From: a bacterium | Lineage (GTDB): Bacteria; Pseudomonadota; Alphaproteobacteria; Rs-D84 | Reading direction: 5' to 3' | Length of the DNA stretch: 37,315 nt | Assembly (NCBI GenBank): GCA_014802705.1 | Contig: JAAVBR010000007.1 | Location: forward strand, 1 to 37,315 | Shown: positions 15,840-23,459 of the stretch, in pieces | How the letters are laid out: every line of letters starts with the position of its first letter | Numbering within the stretch: the first letter of the stretch is position 1 | Translations under genes and position numbers: made by a program | Notes under the pieces: model-generated | Database searches by the model: none | What the model was told of the DNA's origin: nothing | Seen by the model: only the letters and a program-made list of their open reading frames with translations

Positions 15840-15868
15840 TTGGGGAACGGGATTTTTTGTGATATAAT
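15840..15868 (+). promoter_or_regulatory. Promoter of the SPOR protein-tatA operon
   Basis: TTGGGG at 15840-15845, 17 bases, then TATAAT at 15863-15868. The -10 is in the extended form TGTGATATAAT, identical to the motif before the mucR-like gene. Confidence 0.65.
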
Positions 15869-15895
15869 AAACGCAAAGAAATAATGGGGGACGTT

Positions 15896-16687
15896 ATGAA
15901 TGACGACGAGAATTTAGATTTATTAGACCTGGACGATGATGCATCGCTGGATACGTTGCCGGATGCCGCGCCCTTTGCCAGCCCGCGCCCGAAAAAGCCG
16001 TGGCTGTTGCTGGGGGTGACGTTGGGGGTTATTGTCTTGGTGACGGTGGTGGTTATTCGGATGATTGGATCCGATTCGTCATCGACGATTGAAATCGATT
16101 TGGATGCGCCGGCGGTGGTGACATTGGATACGTCCGTGCCGGGTCCCCAACCGGGGCCTGTTGCGGTGCCGGATACGTCTGTGGTGCCGGGGCCCGCGCC
16201 CAAGAATCCGCCCAAGCCTGTCCCGGCCGAAACGGTAACACCGAAACCTGCGCCGACACCGGCGCCCGCCCCGGATGCGTCTAAGCCGACGCCCGGCATG
16301 CCGGTTCGCGTGGTGGAACCGCGGCGTGATAACGTGACCTTTAACCCCGATAAACCGGCGGCCAAACCCGCCCCGCGTCCGGAATCGAAAAAGCCGGCCG
16401 CGGCCCCGAAAAAGCCCGCCCCCAAACCCCAGGTGGCCCCCAAGAACGCATGGTATGTGCAGTTTGGGTCGTACAGCACCCGCGGGGCGGCGGAAAATGC
16501 CGAACGCCAGATTCGCCGGGCACACAGTGGTCTGTTCGGGGACCAGCAATTTGTGATCTTGGCGGCGGTGCTGAACAACGGGACGACGACGTATCGGTTG
16601 CGGATGGTGTTCCCGGATTCGGCGTCGGCCAACGGATTTTGCCGCAATGCCAAATCGGATGGTCTGGATTGCTATGTCGCGAAATAA
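15896..16687 (+). CDS. SPOR domain membrane protein
   Basis: Protein of 263 residues. It has an acidic cytoplasmic N-terminus (DDENLDLLDLDDD), one TM segment (WLLLGVTLGVIVLVTVVVI, about 36-54) and a long Pro/Ala/Lys-rich periplasmic linker (about 75-180). The C-terminal SPOR fold follows (WYVQFGSYSTRGAAENAERQ through YRLRMVFPDSASANGFCRN). SPOR domains bind denuded glycan strands at division sites. ATG 15896 is preferred because GGGGGA lies 5 bases upstream; ATG 15884 in the same frame would overlap that site. tatA follows 12 bp downstream. The role in cell division is by family analogy (FtsN/DamX-like layout). Confidence 0.85.
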   Translation: MNDDENLDLLDLDDDASLDTLPDAAPFASPRPKKPWLLLGVTLGVIVLVTVVVIRMIGSDSSSTIEIDLDAPAVVTLDTSVPGPQPGPVAVPDTSVVPGPAPKNPPKPVPAETVTPKPAPTPAPAPDASKPTPGMPVRVVEPRRDNVTFNPDKPAAKPAPRPESKKPAAAPKKPAPKPQVAPKNAWYVQFGSYSTRGAAENAERQIRRAHSGLFGDQQFVILAAVLNNGTTTYRLRMVFPDSASANGFCRNAKSDGLDCYVAK

Positions 16688-16699
16688 AGGAAACCAAAG

Positions 16700-16927
16700 A
16701 TGAGAGCAGGATTTTGGGAAATTGTTTTAATTGTCGTGTTGGTCTTGATTTTGTTCGGCCATAACAAGATTCCGGGTTTGATGAAAAATCTGGCCAATGG
16801 GATCAATGTGTTTAAGAAAGAAATCAAGGACACCAAAGATGGCGCCCGTGCGGCCGTGCAAAAGGGGGCCGTGGCCCACGAAAAACGGATGGCCGCCAAA
16901 AAGAAAGCCGCCGCGCCCAAGAAATAA
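16700..16927 (+). CDS. tatA: Sec-independent protein translocase TatA
   Basis: Protein of 75 residues. It has a short N-terminal TM (EIVLIVVLVLILF), the hinge FGHNKIPGLMKNL and an amphipathic helix (ANGINVFKKEIKD), then a Lys/Ala-rich charged tail. This is the classical TatA architecture, forming the pore of the twin-arginine pathway. AAAGGA lies about 9 bases before the ATG. It follows the SPOR gene by 12 bp, whereas tatB and tatC are about 17 kb away, so the tat genes are split between two operons. Confidence 0.88.
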   Translation: MRAGFWEIVLIVVLVLILFGHNKIPGLMKNLANGINVFKKEIKDTKDGARAAVQKGAVAHEKRMAAKKKAAAPKK

Positions 16928-16954
16928 AAAATCCCGGGGATCACCGGGATTTTT
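16926..16954 (+). terminator. Terminator of the SPOR-tatA operon (part of cassette repeat 2)
   Basis: ATCCCGG (16931-16937) pairs with CCGGGAT (16944-16950), flanked by A and T runs. It is nearly identical to the hairpin at 12987-13013, with two changes at the loop edge. Confidence 0.8.
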
Positions 16955-16958
16955 CATG

Positions 16959-16987
16959 TTGCACGAAACGGCGCAATCGGTTATAAT
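16959..16987 (+). promoter_or_regulatory. Promoter of cassette 2
   Basis: TTGCAC (16959-16964), 17 bases, TATAAT (16982-16987), equivalent to the cassette 1 promoter. Confidence 0.75.
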
Positions 16988-17012
16988 CCGTGGGGTAGAG
17001 GGCGAAAATACT

Positions 17013-17105
17013 ATGCCTAATCCAAAGGGACGTTTGCATACGACAAAATTCCCAACAAAAAAATCCCCAATTTCCGCATATTTTAACCCCTCGTTTTATG
17101 CCTAA
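17013..17105 (+). CDS. Cassette leader ORF 2 (30 residues)
   Basis: It starts MPNPKGRLHTTKFP, continues through KKSPISAYFNPSFYA, and stops at TAA 17103-17105. The GAGGG ribosome site is as in copy 1. The stop of copies 1 and 3 is a sense codon here, but the extra base shifts the frame. The leader therefore ends inside the start of the main ORF (ATGCCTAA contains both the ATG at 17098 and the stop), an overlap suited to translational coupling. Coding status is uncertain. Confidence 0.4.
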   Translation: MPNPKGRLHTTKFPTKKSPISAYFNPSFYA

Positions 17106-17781
17106 TCCAAACGTCGGTTTGTTTTCGGCACCGACATATGCCGCCACAGATGCTTTGACGGATTATCCGAACATCTACACGTGTCGGACTTGGCAATTTT
17201 TTTGGTCTAAATTGTCTGAGGCTTTACACACCTATGATACCACCAGTGGAAATGTAGACAATATGTCCACGACAATTTTTAGTACAATCTTTAATCAGGT
17301 CAGAGAGGATATTTATAAAAATTATACCCAATATACATTTGAGGGGTGGTCGTTGTCGCAGCCAGCTGTCAGCTATCTTTATGCGAAATTAAGTACCGGC
17401 GAAATTGCCAAGGAATTGTACGACACCTATGGGCCAAAAGGAATCTGGTCTTATCCCTACTGCCCAGATCCGGTTTATAAAGATCCGCATTTTAAATCAA
17501 CGGCCACCTTTTGTGGTTGTGATGCCATGATAAAGACCGCGATGTTGGATGGGGAACCGTTGAGCCAACGAGCCTTGCAATGTATATGCAAAGCGGGATA
17601 TTATGGCGTTTTAAACCTGACCGATGCGACCACAACAGGATGTTTGGCCTGTCCGGCGTCTGGGACCAGTGTGGCCGGTCAGAACACAACGATCGCGGAT
17701 TGTTATATTGATCCGGGGGATAGCCATACGGATGCCACGGGGACATGGGAACCCATCAATAAATGTTATTATTCGCAATAG
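17098..17781 (+). CDS. Cysteine-rich cassette protein B
   Basis: Protein of 227 residues with 10 Cys, no recognised family. MPNPNVGL is followed by FSAPTYA|ATDA, which looks like a signal-peptidase site without a preceding hydrophobic core. The middle is polar and aromatic, with NYTQY and NMSTT segments, then Cys pairs (FCGCD; QCICKAGYYG). The C-terminal module reads GCLACPASGTSVAGQ, ADCYIDPG, D-TGTW, NKCYYSQ, matching genes A and D. The third codon positions are less G/C rich than in neighbouring genes, suggesting transfer or relaxed constraint. No Shine-Dalgarno precedes the ATG. The 3' end overlaps the convergent RHH gene by 13 bp. Probably secreted or surface-exposed; function unknown. 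Confidence 0.6.
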   Translation: MPNPNVGLFSAPTYAATDALTDYPNIYTCRTWQFFWSKLSEALHTYDTTSGNVDNMSTTIFSTIFNQVREDIYKNYTQYTFEGWSLSQPAVSYLYAKLSTGEIAKELYDTYGPKGIWSYPYCPDPVYKDPHFKSTATFCGCDAMIKTAMLDGEPLSQRALQCICKAGYYGVLNLTDATTTGCLACPASGTSVAGQNTTIADCYIDPGDSHTDATGTWEPINKCYYSQ

Positions 17782-17981
17782 GGGGCAGTTGTCTGGGCCA
17801 AAATCCACACGCGCAGGGCAGAGGATAAGTTGCGGCGCCCGCGGGTGGCATCAATATCGGCAATGATGGATGCCACCGATCGGCCGCGTGCCGCGGCAAT
17901 CCGGCGCAGGGCGTCGATAAATTCTGGTTCCAGCGACAGACTGGTTTGATGTCCCGACAAAGAAACAGATATTTTTTGCAT
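17769..17981 (-). CDS. Ribbon-helix-helix domain protein (RHH_4 type)
   Basis: Protein of 70 residues: ISVSLSGHQTSLSLEPEFID, then ALRRIAAARGRSVASIIADID and RGRRNLSSALRVWIL. This matches the RHH_4 family found in alphaproteobacteria, a small DNA-binding fold that dimerises through its beta strand. ATG 17981 follows the stop of the upstream gene by two bases (TAA-CG-ATG), which fixes the start and implies translational coupling; a TTG further upstream is less likely. It is the last gene of a four-gene minus-strand cluster and could autoregulate it, which is inference. Confidence 0.8.
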   Translation of the reverse strand: MQKISVSLSGHQTSLSLEPEFIDALRRIAAARGRSVASIIADIDATRGRRNLSSALRVWILAQTTAPYCE

Positions 17982-17983
17982 CG

Positions 17984-18418
17984 TTAAATCTGGCCCACCG
18001 CCATGCAATCGGTCATCGCGCGATAGGGGTCGTCGTATTGCCGCAAAACCTTTAAGGTCAGGTTATCCAGCATATAGCACACGCCAAACGCATCGAACGC
18101 AAACCAAAACAGATTGTTGCGGGCAAAGACCGTTTTGCCCCGCATGGTATCCATGTCTGCGATTTCTTCGTTGATTTGCATGATGCTGGGGATCGGAAAA
18201 CCCAATCCCACCGGGGTGTCCGTTGGACCAAAGATCGCGGCGCATCCCAATTCCATGCCGCCCGCCATCGCGTATAAATCGCGCATAAAGGCCGGCAACA
18301 TGGCCGCCCGGATTTGCATCAACCGGGCGTTTGCCAATTGGATGGCGCTGTCATCCGCCGGCGCGCCGACTGTGGCGCCGTGTTTTTTGATCAAGGTTAA
18401 AAAGGCATCTGGTGTCAT
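17984..18418 (-). CDS. SUKH (SMI1/KNR4)-like protein
   Basis: Protein of 144 residues. Features consistent with the SUKH fold are an N-terminal helical part (ARLMQIRAAMLPAFMRDLYA) ending in MAGGMELGCAAIFGPTD and a middle IPSIMQINEEI. A beta-rich end (TVFARNNLFWFAFDAFGVCYMLDN) is followed by LKVLRQYDDPYRAM. Many SUKH proteins are immunity proteins of polymorphic toxins, but others are housekeeping. GGGGA lies about 10 bases before the ATG. It is flanked by an HNH-like gene upstream and the RHH gene downstream. The family call rests on motif resemblance only. Confidence 0.45.
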   Translation of the reverse strand: MTPDAFLTLIKKHGATVGAPADDSAIQLANARLMQIRAAMLPAFMRDLYAMAGGMELGCAAIFGPTDTPVGLGFPIPSIMQINEEIADMDTMRGKTVFARNNLFWFAFDAFGVCYMLDNLTLKVLRQYDDPYRAMTDCMAVGQI

Positions 18419-18433
18419 ATTATCGTTTCCCCG

Positions 18434-18940
18434 TTATTCCATACCGCGCGATGATGCGATTTGCGCCGCCATCTGGGCCAGGCGATCTTCGGTGGCGTTG
18501 CCCCCGGTGCCGCCACTGGCGGTGTGGGCCGGGACATAGATCTTTTTCACGGGATTGGGCAACCATATTTGTTTGGCCCCGTTTTGTTCAATAATAAATC
18601 GGTCCATATTATGGCTGTGCGGGAATGTGCGGCACATAAACATATTCGACGGATCAATCGCGCCGCCCCATGTGATGGGTACACGCGTGCGCACGCACAG
18701 ATTGACCGGCATTCGTCGGCCCATCAACAGGTCGGTAAATTCCGTCTGGGACAGGCCCAGGAACGCAATCTCTTCGATCGAATCGGTCAGGGATTGAATA
18801 AACGCACGTCGCGCCGCGCGATATTTGGGAAACCAATCGGCCGCGACCGGCGCCGATATCGGGGTAAATTCCATCAGGGGCATATCATCCATCCCCAGGG
18901 CGGCGATCCGTTGTTCGGCAGATGTTTTGGTCCATTCCAT
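18434..18940 (-). CDS. Hypothetical protein with degenerate HNH-like segment
   Basis: Protein of 168 residues. Residues ~75-125 read LSQTEFTDLLMGRRMP, then VPITWGGAIDPSNMF and FPHSHNMDRFIIEQ. This follows the spacing of small HNH nucleases (GRxP...HHxxPLxxGGxxDxxNL...H...LH), but the first histidine pair is Arg-Thr, so nuclease activity is doubtful. The C-terminal part is Thr/Gly/Ala rich. ATG 18940 has GGGGGA upstream. It lies between a two-TM membrane protein gene (14 bp) and the SUKH-like gene (15 bp). The HNH link is an inference from pattern; the gene is otherwise unrecognised. Confidence 0.4.
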   Translation of the reverse strand: MEWTKTSAEQRIAALGMDDMPLMEFTPISAPVAADWFPKYRAARRAFIQSLTDSIEEIAFLGLSQTEFTDLLMGRRMPVNLCVRTRVPITWGGAIDPSNMFMCRTFPHSHNMDRFIIEQNGAKQIWLPNPVKKIYVPAHTASGGTGGNATEDRLAQMAAQIASSRGME

Positions 18941-18954
18941 CGGGTGTCCCCCAC

Positions 18955-19854
18955 TTACATTTTATTCAGGTAATTGACCACCGTGTCGATATATTCGCCA
19001 TAGGCGTTAAAGTCTTCTATCGCATCCGTTGCGATAACCATTGCCGGGTGCGTCGCCATATAATCGCGCAGGGCATCGACCGTTTCAAAGACCAAAATAC
19101 CATCATCGTCGCGGTGGTCGTCGGCGCGGCCCACGATAAAGGCATGGATATGAATTTGAATGTCATCCAGGGTGTCGGTAAAGACAGAATTTAAGCGATC
19201 CACGGCCGCCGTCATGCGTGACGCGGGGGTATCCACCGCCCCCATCCACAGATTTTCGCCCCCACCAATGGCAAACACAGCAGGGCGCAGGCCCGCCATA
19301 CGGGGTGAATCCTTGATCGTGTATCCGGCGTCGGTAAAGATACGGCGGATGTCTTCAAAGTCACCGGCCGCGGTCGGGGTCGGATTCGGGATTGGGGCCG
19401 GGCCGGCATTGGCCGGGGCGGCGGGTGCCGGGGATACCGGCGTGGTGGTCACGGCGCCCAAATTTAACCGGGGCGGCCGCGGGGGCGCGGGCGTCGTTTG
19501 GGGCGGTGTCGCCGGGGGAACGGCCGCGGGCAAATCAATGCGCGACGCGTCCGGGGCAGAATTTCCCTGCCGTTCGGCGGCCATTTTTTCGGCGATGGCC
19601 CGCCGCATGCGCCGCCGGCGCGGCACGATCAGCAGATACAATCCCCCGATTCCGATCACCACCACCAGCACCAGCGAGATGTAAAACAGCGGCTGCACCG
19701 GTGTGCCGGCGGCCTGGATCTGACCCAGATAGCGCCAGTGGCCGCCACTGAAAATATTAAACCCGAATTTGGTGTTAAACCAAAATCCCGCCCCCAGCGC
19801 CAGCGTTAGCGCCCACAACAGGCCCAATAAAAGAGAATCTATTTGTCGTTTCAT
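18955..19854 (-). CDS. Hypothetical inner-membrane protein, first gene of minus-strand cluster
   Basis: Protein of 299 residues. TM1 lies at about 8-26 (LLLGLLWALTLALGAGFWF) and TM2 at about 55-77 (PLFYISLVLVVVIGIGGLYLLIV), followed by a strongly basic patch (PRRRRMRRAIAEKM). A Pro/Ala/Thr-rich linker (about 100-165) leads to a soluble C-terminal domain (FEDIRRIFTDAGYTIKDSPRMAG onward) of unknown fold. By the positive-inside rule the C-terminal domain is probably cytoplasmic. The start at 19854 is only a few bases from a predicted RNA start and has no Shine-Dalgarno, suggesting a leaderless message. No family was recognised. Confidence 0.6.
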   Translation of the reverse strand: MKRQIDSLLLGLLWALTLALGAGFWFNTKFGFNIFSGGHWRYLGQIQAAGTPVQPLFYISLVLVVVIGIGGLYLLIVPRRRRMRRAIAEKMAAERQGNSAPDASRIDLPAAVPPATPPQTTPAPPRPPRLNLGAVTTTPVSPAPAAPANAGPAPIPNPTPTAAGDFEDIRRIFTDAGYTIKDSPRMAGLRPAVFAIGGGENLWMGAVDTPASRMTAAVDRLNSVFTDTLDDIQIHIHAFIVGRADDHRDDDGILVFETVDALRDYMATHPAMVIATDAIEDFNAYGEYIDTVVNYLNKM

Positions 19855-19863
19855 TTGTTTTTC

Positions 19864-19884
19864 ATTCTATCACATTTTTATGAT
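19864..19884. promoter_or_regulatory. Divergent promoters for the minus cluster and the 19899 gene
   Basis: Minus strand: TAGAAT at 19869-19864 within TGTGATAGAAT, an extended -10 whose RNA start would fall about 3 bases before ATG 19854. Plus strand: TATGAT at 19879-19884 with TTGTTT at 19855-19860 (18-base spacer), serving ATG 19899. The two -10 boxes are 9 bp apart. Confidence 0.55.
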
Positions 19885-19898
19885 AAAGTGAAAAGCAA

Positions 19899-20555
19899 AT
19901 GATAACAGATGAAGGCTTTTTAGAGGGGGCAACGCCCGGCCTGTGGGTGGGGAATGGGGTGGACCCCAGTGACCTGGCCGGGGCGGCCGCCATTGCGAGC
20001 GCACGGGGCATCGGGGGGATTTCGGCGCCGGCGTCGGCGATGGGGACCCTGTGGCCGTGGGTGGAACGGTCGCCCATCGTGTTACAGGCGCGTATCCCGG
20101 CCCAGCGTGTGGGGGATGCGGCTGCGACCATTACCGCCGCGTTCAAGCATGGCGCGTCCAGTGCCCAAATTTTATTGCCGGCCAAAAAATTCGGATCGTT
20201 TGTGGATGAACTGTGCCCCATTCGGGATGATCTGTTTTTTAACAAAGAATTGATTTTGGGATTGGCATTAAATGACATGGATCCGTTGTCCTGGGCGGAT
20301 GTGTTCGACGGGGTGCGCCGCGTGCGGGCGGACGGATTATTGTTGGACGCGACGGGGGATATGCCGGACTTTGTGGGCCGGATCTTTGGGATGCTGGACG
20401 CGTGGGACGATGCGTTTGACGGGGCGTTACAGATCTGGGCCGATCATGATGGGGCGCGGATGGAACAGGCGGTGCGTCTGATCCAAAAAATGCGGCCCCG
20501 CGTCTTAGGCCGCACGTGTGTGTTTATGAGTCCCGCGACAATATCAGATATTTAA
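19899..20555 (+). CDS. Hypothetical protein, possible alpha/beta-barrel
   Basis: Protein of 218 residues, no recognised family. It alternates short hydrophobic strands (GIGGISAPAS, PIVLQARIP, SAQILLPA, ELILGLAL, ADGLLLDATGD, ALQIWADHD) with helices, a rhythm compatible with a TIM-barrel-like fold. No signal peptide or membrane segment is seen. It is divergent from the minus-strand cluster, and its last 32 bases overlap the end of trmB on the opposite strand. The composition matches surrounding core genes. Confidence 0.6.
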   Translation: MITDEGFLEGATPGLWVGNGVDPSDLAGAAAIASARGIGGISAPASAMGTLWPWVERSPIVLQARIPAQRVGDAAATITAAFKHGASSAQILLPAKKFGSFVDELCPIRDDLFFNKELILGLALNDMDPLSWADVFDGVRRVRADGLLLDATGDMPDFVGRIFGMLDAWDDAFDGALQIWADHDGARMEQAVRLIQKMRPRVLGRTCVFMSPATISDI

Positions 20556-21153
20556 CCGCCGGTGTGCCCGCCATATTTTTGCGACAATACCGCGTTTGAA
20601 TGGTTTCAAAATCCGCAGATTCCATGCGCATAGACGTGTTTTTAATCTGATCCACAATCCAATCAAAATAGTCCCAATGATCGGTGCCGATGATGATGCG
20701 GCCCCGGGGGGCCAGGTGGACCGACAGCATTTGAATAAATTCGGCCTGTAACAGGCGCCGCTTTTCATGCCGTGCCTTGGGCCAGGGGTCCGGGTGCAGA
20801 ATCCAGATCTGATCAAATTGATAGGTGTGGTTTTTCAGCAATAACCGCACATCGTCCGGGTAGATGCGGATATTTTTGTATTCATCCCGCACCGTATCGG
20901 TCGCGGCATCTGTGATGGCGGACAGCAAACTCGCCACCCCATTCATAAAGGGTTCGGCCCCGATGATGATTTTGTCGGGGTGGTGCAGGGCCAATTCGCG
21001 GACATGTTCCCCCGCGCCAAAGCCGATTTCCAAAATATCGGCCGCATTCCCCGGCGCGATGCGCGGCAACAGGTCGCGGATCAAGTGATCCTGGCGGGCG
21101 GACAATTTTTTGCCGTGCCGCCGCCCAAAAGTTCTTATTTCTTGTTTTTCCAT
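20524..21153 (-). CDS. trmB: tRNA (guanine-N7-)-methyltransferase TrmB
   Basis: Protein of 209 residues. It has the SAM-binding motif ILEIGFGAGEHV and IGAEPFMNG, and the TrmB signature HPDPWPKARHEKRRL with the catalytic Asp, then GRIIIGTDHWDYFDW. TrmB makes m7G46 in the variable loop of tRNAs. Length and start are as usual for the family. The gene is divergent from gltX (46 bp apart), and its 3' end overlaps the convergent hypothetical gene by 32 bp. Confidence 0.95.
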   Translation of the reverse strand: MEKQEIRTFGRRHGKKLSARQDHLIRDLLPRIAPGNAADILEIGFGAGEHVRELALHHPDKIIIGAEPFMNGVASLLSAITDAATDTVRDEYKNIRIYPDDVRLLLKNHTYQFDQIWILHPDPWPKARHEKRRLLQAEFIQMLSVHLAPRGRIIIGTDHWDYFDWIVDQIKNTSMRMESADFETIQTRYCRKNMAGTPAVKYLILSRDS

Positions 21154-21169
21154 ATATTTAGTTTAAAAT
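21142..21169 (+). promoter_or_regulatory. Putative gltX promoter
   Basis: TTGTTT (21142-21147), 16 bases, TAAAAT (21164-21169). The -35 lies in the first codons of the divergent trmB. Confidence 0.4.
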
Positions 21170-21199
21170 GTGTTGGATCAGAAAACAAGGTAAAAGAAT

Positions 21200-22774
21200 A
21201 TGAGACAAGGTTTATCAGCGGATTTAATTGCACGTGTCTTGGGGGCGGCGCCAAAGTATACGTTGGCGGAATTAGAGGCAAAATTTCCCCCACGCAATTT
21301 GCCCGATGGGGCATTCGTGACACGTTTCGCGCCGAGTCCCACGGGGATGATGCACTTGGGCGGCCTCTACGGGGCGTTGATTGATTGCAAATTGGCGCAA
21401 ACGACAAACGGTGTCTTTATGCTGCGGATCGAAGATACCGACACCAAGCGCGAGGTGGCCGACGCCGTCGATATTATCAAAAAATCGCTGGATAAATTTG
21501 GCTTGGCATACAACAACGATCCGGTGTACGGCCCGTATTATCAATCGATGCGGCGCGATATTTATCATTCGGTGGCGGCGGATTTATTGGCGCGGGGCTT
21601 GGCCTATCCGTGTTTTTTAACCGGGGACGATATGGAACGTATCCGGGATAATCAAAAGGCGGCGGGTTTTCCCACCGGGATATACGGCGAATTTGCGCGG
21701 GATCGCGATTTGACCGACGACGAAATCATGGCGCACCTGGATGCCGGGGACACGCCGACCATCCGTCTGTATTCGACCGGCAATCCCGAAAATAAAATAT
21801 TCTGTAAAGACGTGGTGCGTGGATCCATCGGGTTCCCGGAAAATAACGAAGATCTGGTCTTGATCAAATCCAATGACGGTCTGCCGACGTATCACTTTGC
21901 GCACTTGGTGGACGACCACTTTATGCGCACGACGCATGTGGTGCGCGGCGAAGAATGGTTGCCGTCGTTCCCGCTGCATGTGCAACTGTTCCGCATGATG
22001 GGGTGGAACGCGCCGAATTATATTCATACGTCGACCATTGATAAAATTGATGATGAGACGGGCAAGCAACGCAAATTATCCAAGCGCAAAGATCCCGAGG
22101 CCAACGTGGATTTCTTTATCCGCGATGGGTGGCCGGTGGATGCCGTGATGGAATATCTGTTTAATATCGCGGCGTCGGGATATGAAGAGGCGAAAACCAA
22201 AGGCGCCGTGAAAACCATTTGGGAATATGACATGCGACCCAAAAAGATTCCGATGTCGGGCGCGCTGTTTGATATGAAGAAACTGGAATGGTGGGCGCGT
22301 GAATTTATCGCGACGCTGCCGGTCGACGCATTGGTGGATCGCGTTGTTGCCTGGGCAAACGAATATAGCGACGAACATCAGAAAATGCAGGTGGCGGACA
22401 CAGCGTATCTCTCCGCGGTGCTGGGCATTGAACGCGATAACCCCAAACGCATCCGCAAAGACTTTATCACATGGCGCCAGACGCTGGAAACCGTGGCATT
22501 TTTCTGGGACGACCTGTATATACCGAACACCGAATTTGAATACAATCGGGACGCGTTACGGGAATTTTTGGCCGTCTATGATGCGGGGGATGATAAAGAC
22601 GCATGGTGGAATAAAGTCGTGGCGATTGCCGAAAAGTTGGGCATTAAAAATGGCGACGTGGCGATGAACCTGCGCGTGGCATTATCGGGCCGCACCAACA
22701 CACCGGATTTGTATTCGATGATGACGGTGATGGGCGCGGCGCGCGTTCAACAAAGGATAAAGAATGTTCTTTAA
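21200..22774 (+). CDS. gltX: Glutamate-tRNA ligase, Clostridia-like type
   Basis: Protein of 524 residues. Class I synthetase motifs are RFAPSPTGMMHLGG (HIGH region), RIEDTDTKREV and KLSKRKDPEA (KMSKS region). The N-terminal ~38 residues before the core (LAELEAKFPPRNLPDGAFVT), the YYQSMRRDIY region, GIYGEFARDRDL and the long C-terminal helical domain resemble the GluRS form common in Clostridia. They are unlike the ~470-residue alphaproteobacterial GltX, which suggests horizontal acquisition. It is usually a single-copy essential gene; whether a second gltX exists elsewhere cannot be seen. AAGG lies 10 bases before the ATG. The stop overlaps the next gene by 11 bp. Confidence 0.9.
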   Translation: MRQGLSADLIARVLGAAPKYTLAELEAKFPPRNLPDGAFVTRFAPSPTGMMHLGGLYGALIDCKLAQTTNGVFMLRIEDTDTKREVADAVDIIKKSLDKFGLAYNNDPVYGPYYQSMRRDIYHSVAADLLARGLAYPCFLTGDDMERIRDNQKAAGFPTGIYGEFARDRDLTDDEIMAHLDAGDTPTIRLYSTGNPENKIFCKDVVRGSIGFPENNEDLVLIKSNDGLPTYHFAHLVDDHFMRTTHVVRGEEWLPSFPLHVQLFRMMGWNAPNYIHTSTIDKIDDETGKQRKLSKRKDPEANVDFFIRDGWPVDAVMEYLFNIAASGYEEAKTKGAVKTIWEYDMRPKKIPMSGALFDMKKLEWWAREFIATLPVDALVDRVVAWANEYSDEHQKMQVADTAYLSAVLGIERDNPKRIRKDFITWRQTLETVAFFWDDLYIPNTEFEYNRDALREFLAVYDAGDDKDAWWNKVVAIAEKLGIKNGDVAMNLRVALSGRTNTPDLYSMMTVMGAARVQQRIKNVL

Positions 22775-23459
22775 GCCGAACTTTGATTTATACCGATTCC
22801 AAGACGATGTGTCGTCCCATCTGACAATACCGCGGTCACCCTTTGTCGCGGTATTTCGCCGTGGGGGCAAAACACTGGTTTATTTGTGTGATCGGCATCG
22901 CATCAATCGGTCGTTTGATATGGTGGATTGGGTGTTTGACCAATCGTCACTTCCCCGGCCGGATGTTTTCTTGGTGGAAAAGGAAAATGATCACCCGGGC
23001 AATGTCGGAACGTGCAACGATAATTCAATGTTCTATGCGGCGGCCCGCGCGACAGAGCGGGACATTCCCGTTGTCTTTGCCGATTTATCAGAAGATCAAA
23101 TGTTGGCGGTTTTGGCGGCGCGTTTCCCGGGGGTGAATTTTTCGTCCCGCCGGTTACATCAAATTTTAAAGGGTGGCCCCATCCGGTCGCGTGGGGTGGA
23201 TGGCGAAATGGATATCGATTTGAATCGGTACGGACGCGATAAATTTATGATGGAAAATATTGCCGCGGCCCTGAATCAATATGACACGGTCTGGGGCATA
23301 TTTGGCGCCGGGCACTTTCGGGCCCAAGAATCGATGCTGACCGACATGTTGGGGGCGCCGGAATATATGGACCGGATTCCCAATATGCGGCGGGATTTCG
23401 GGCGTATGGAAATTAAACCGATAAAATTGATTGATTTTGATATGGGGGATGAAAAATGA
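22764..23459 (+). CDS. Hypothetical protein, TraB/GumN-like
   Basis: Protein of 231 residues without signal peptide. The pattern RSPFVAVFRRGGKTLVYLCDRH at the start, PDVFLVEKEN in the middle, then RDKFMMENIAAALNQYDTVWGIFGAGHF resembles TraB/GumN-type proteins (R-x3-M...I and GxGHxxG-like end). Overall similarity is not strong enough for a firm family call. It starts inside the gltX end with AGGATAAAG as ribosome site and overlaps the next gene by ATGA, so the three genes form an operon. Confidence 0.5.
   Translation: MFFKPNFDLYRFQDDVSSHLTIPRSPFVAVFRRGGKTLVYLCDRHRINRSFDMVDWVFDQSSLPRPDVFLVEKENDHPGNVGTCNDNSMFYAAARATERDIPVVFADLSEDQMLAVLAARFPGVNFSSRRLHQILKGGPIRSRGVDGEMDIDLNRYGRDKFMMENIAAALNQYDTVWGIFGAGHFRAQESMLTDMLGAPEYMDRIPNMRRDFGRMEIKPIKLIDFDMGDEK

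Larger units (their letters stand above)
16926..17121 (+). repeat. Cassette repeat copy 2
   Basis: Same order as copy 1 and almost the same sequence from terminator to MPNPNVGL. Differences include TTGCAC for TTGCGC in the -35 and ACA in place of the leader stop TAA. One extra base before the second ATG makes the two ATGs 85 instead of 84 bp apart. It sits directly behind tatA. Confidence 0.85.
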
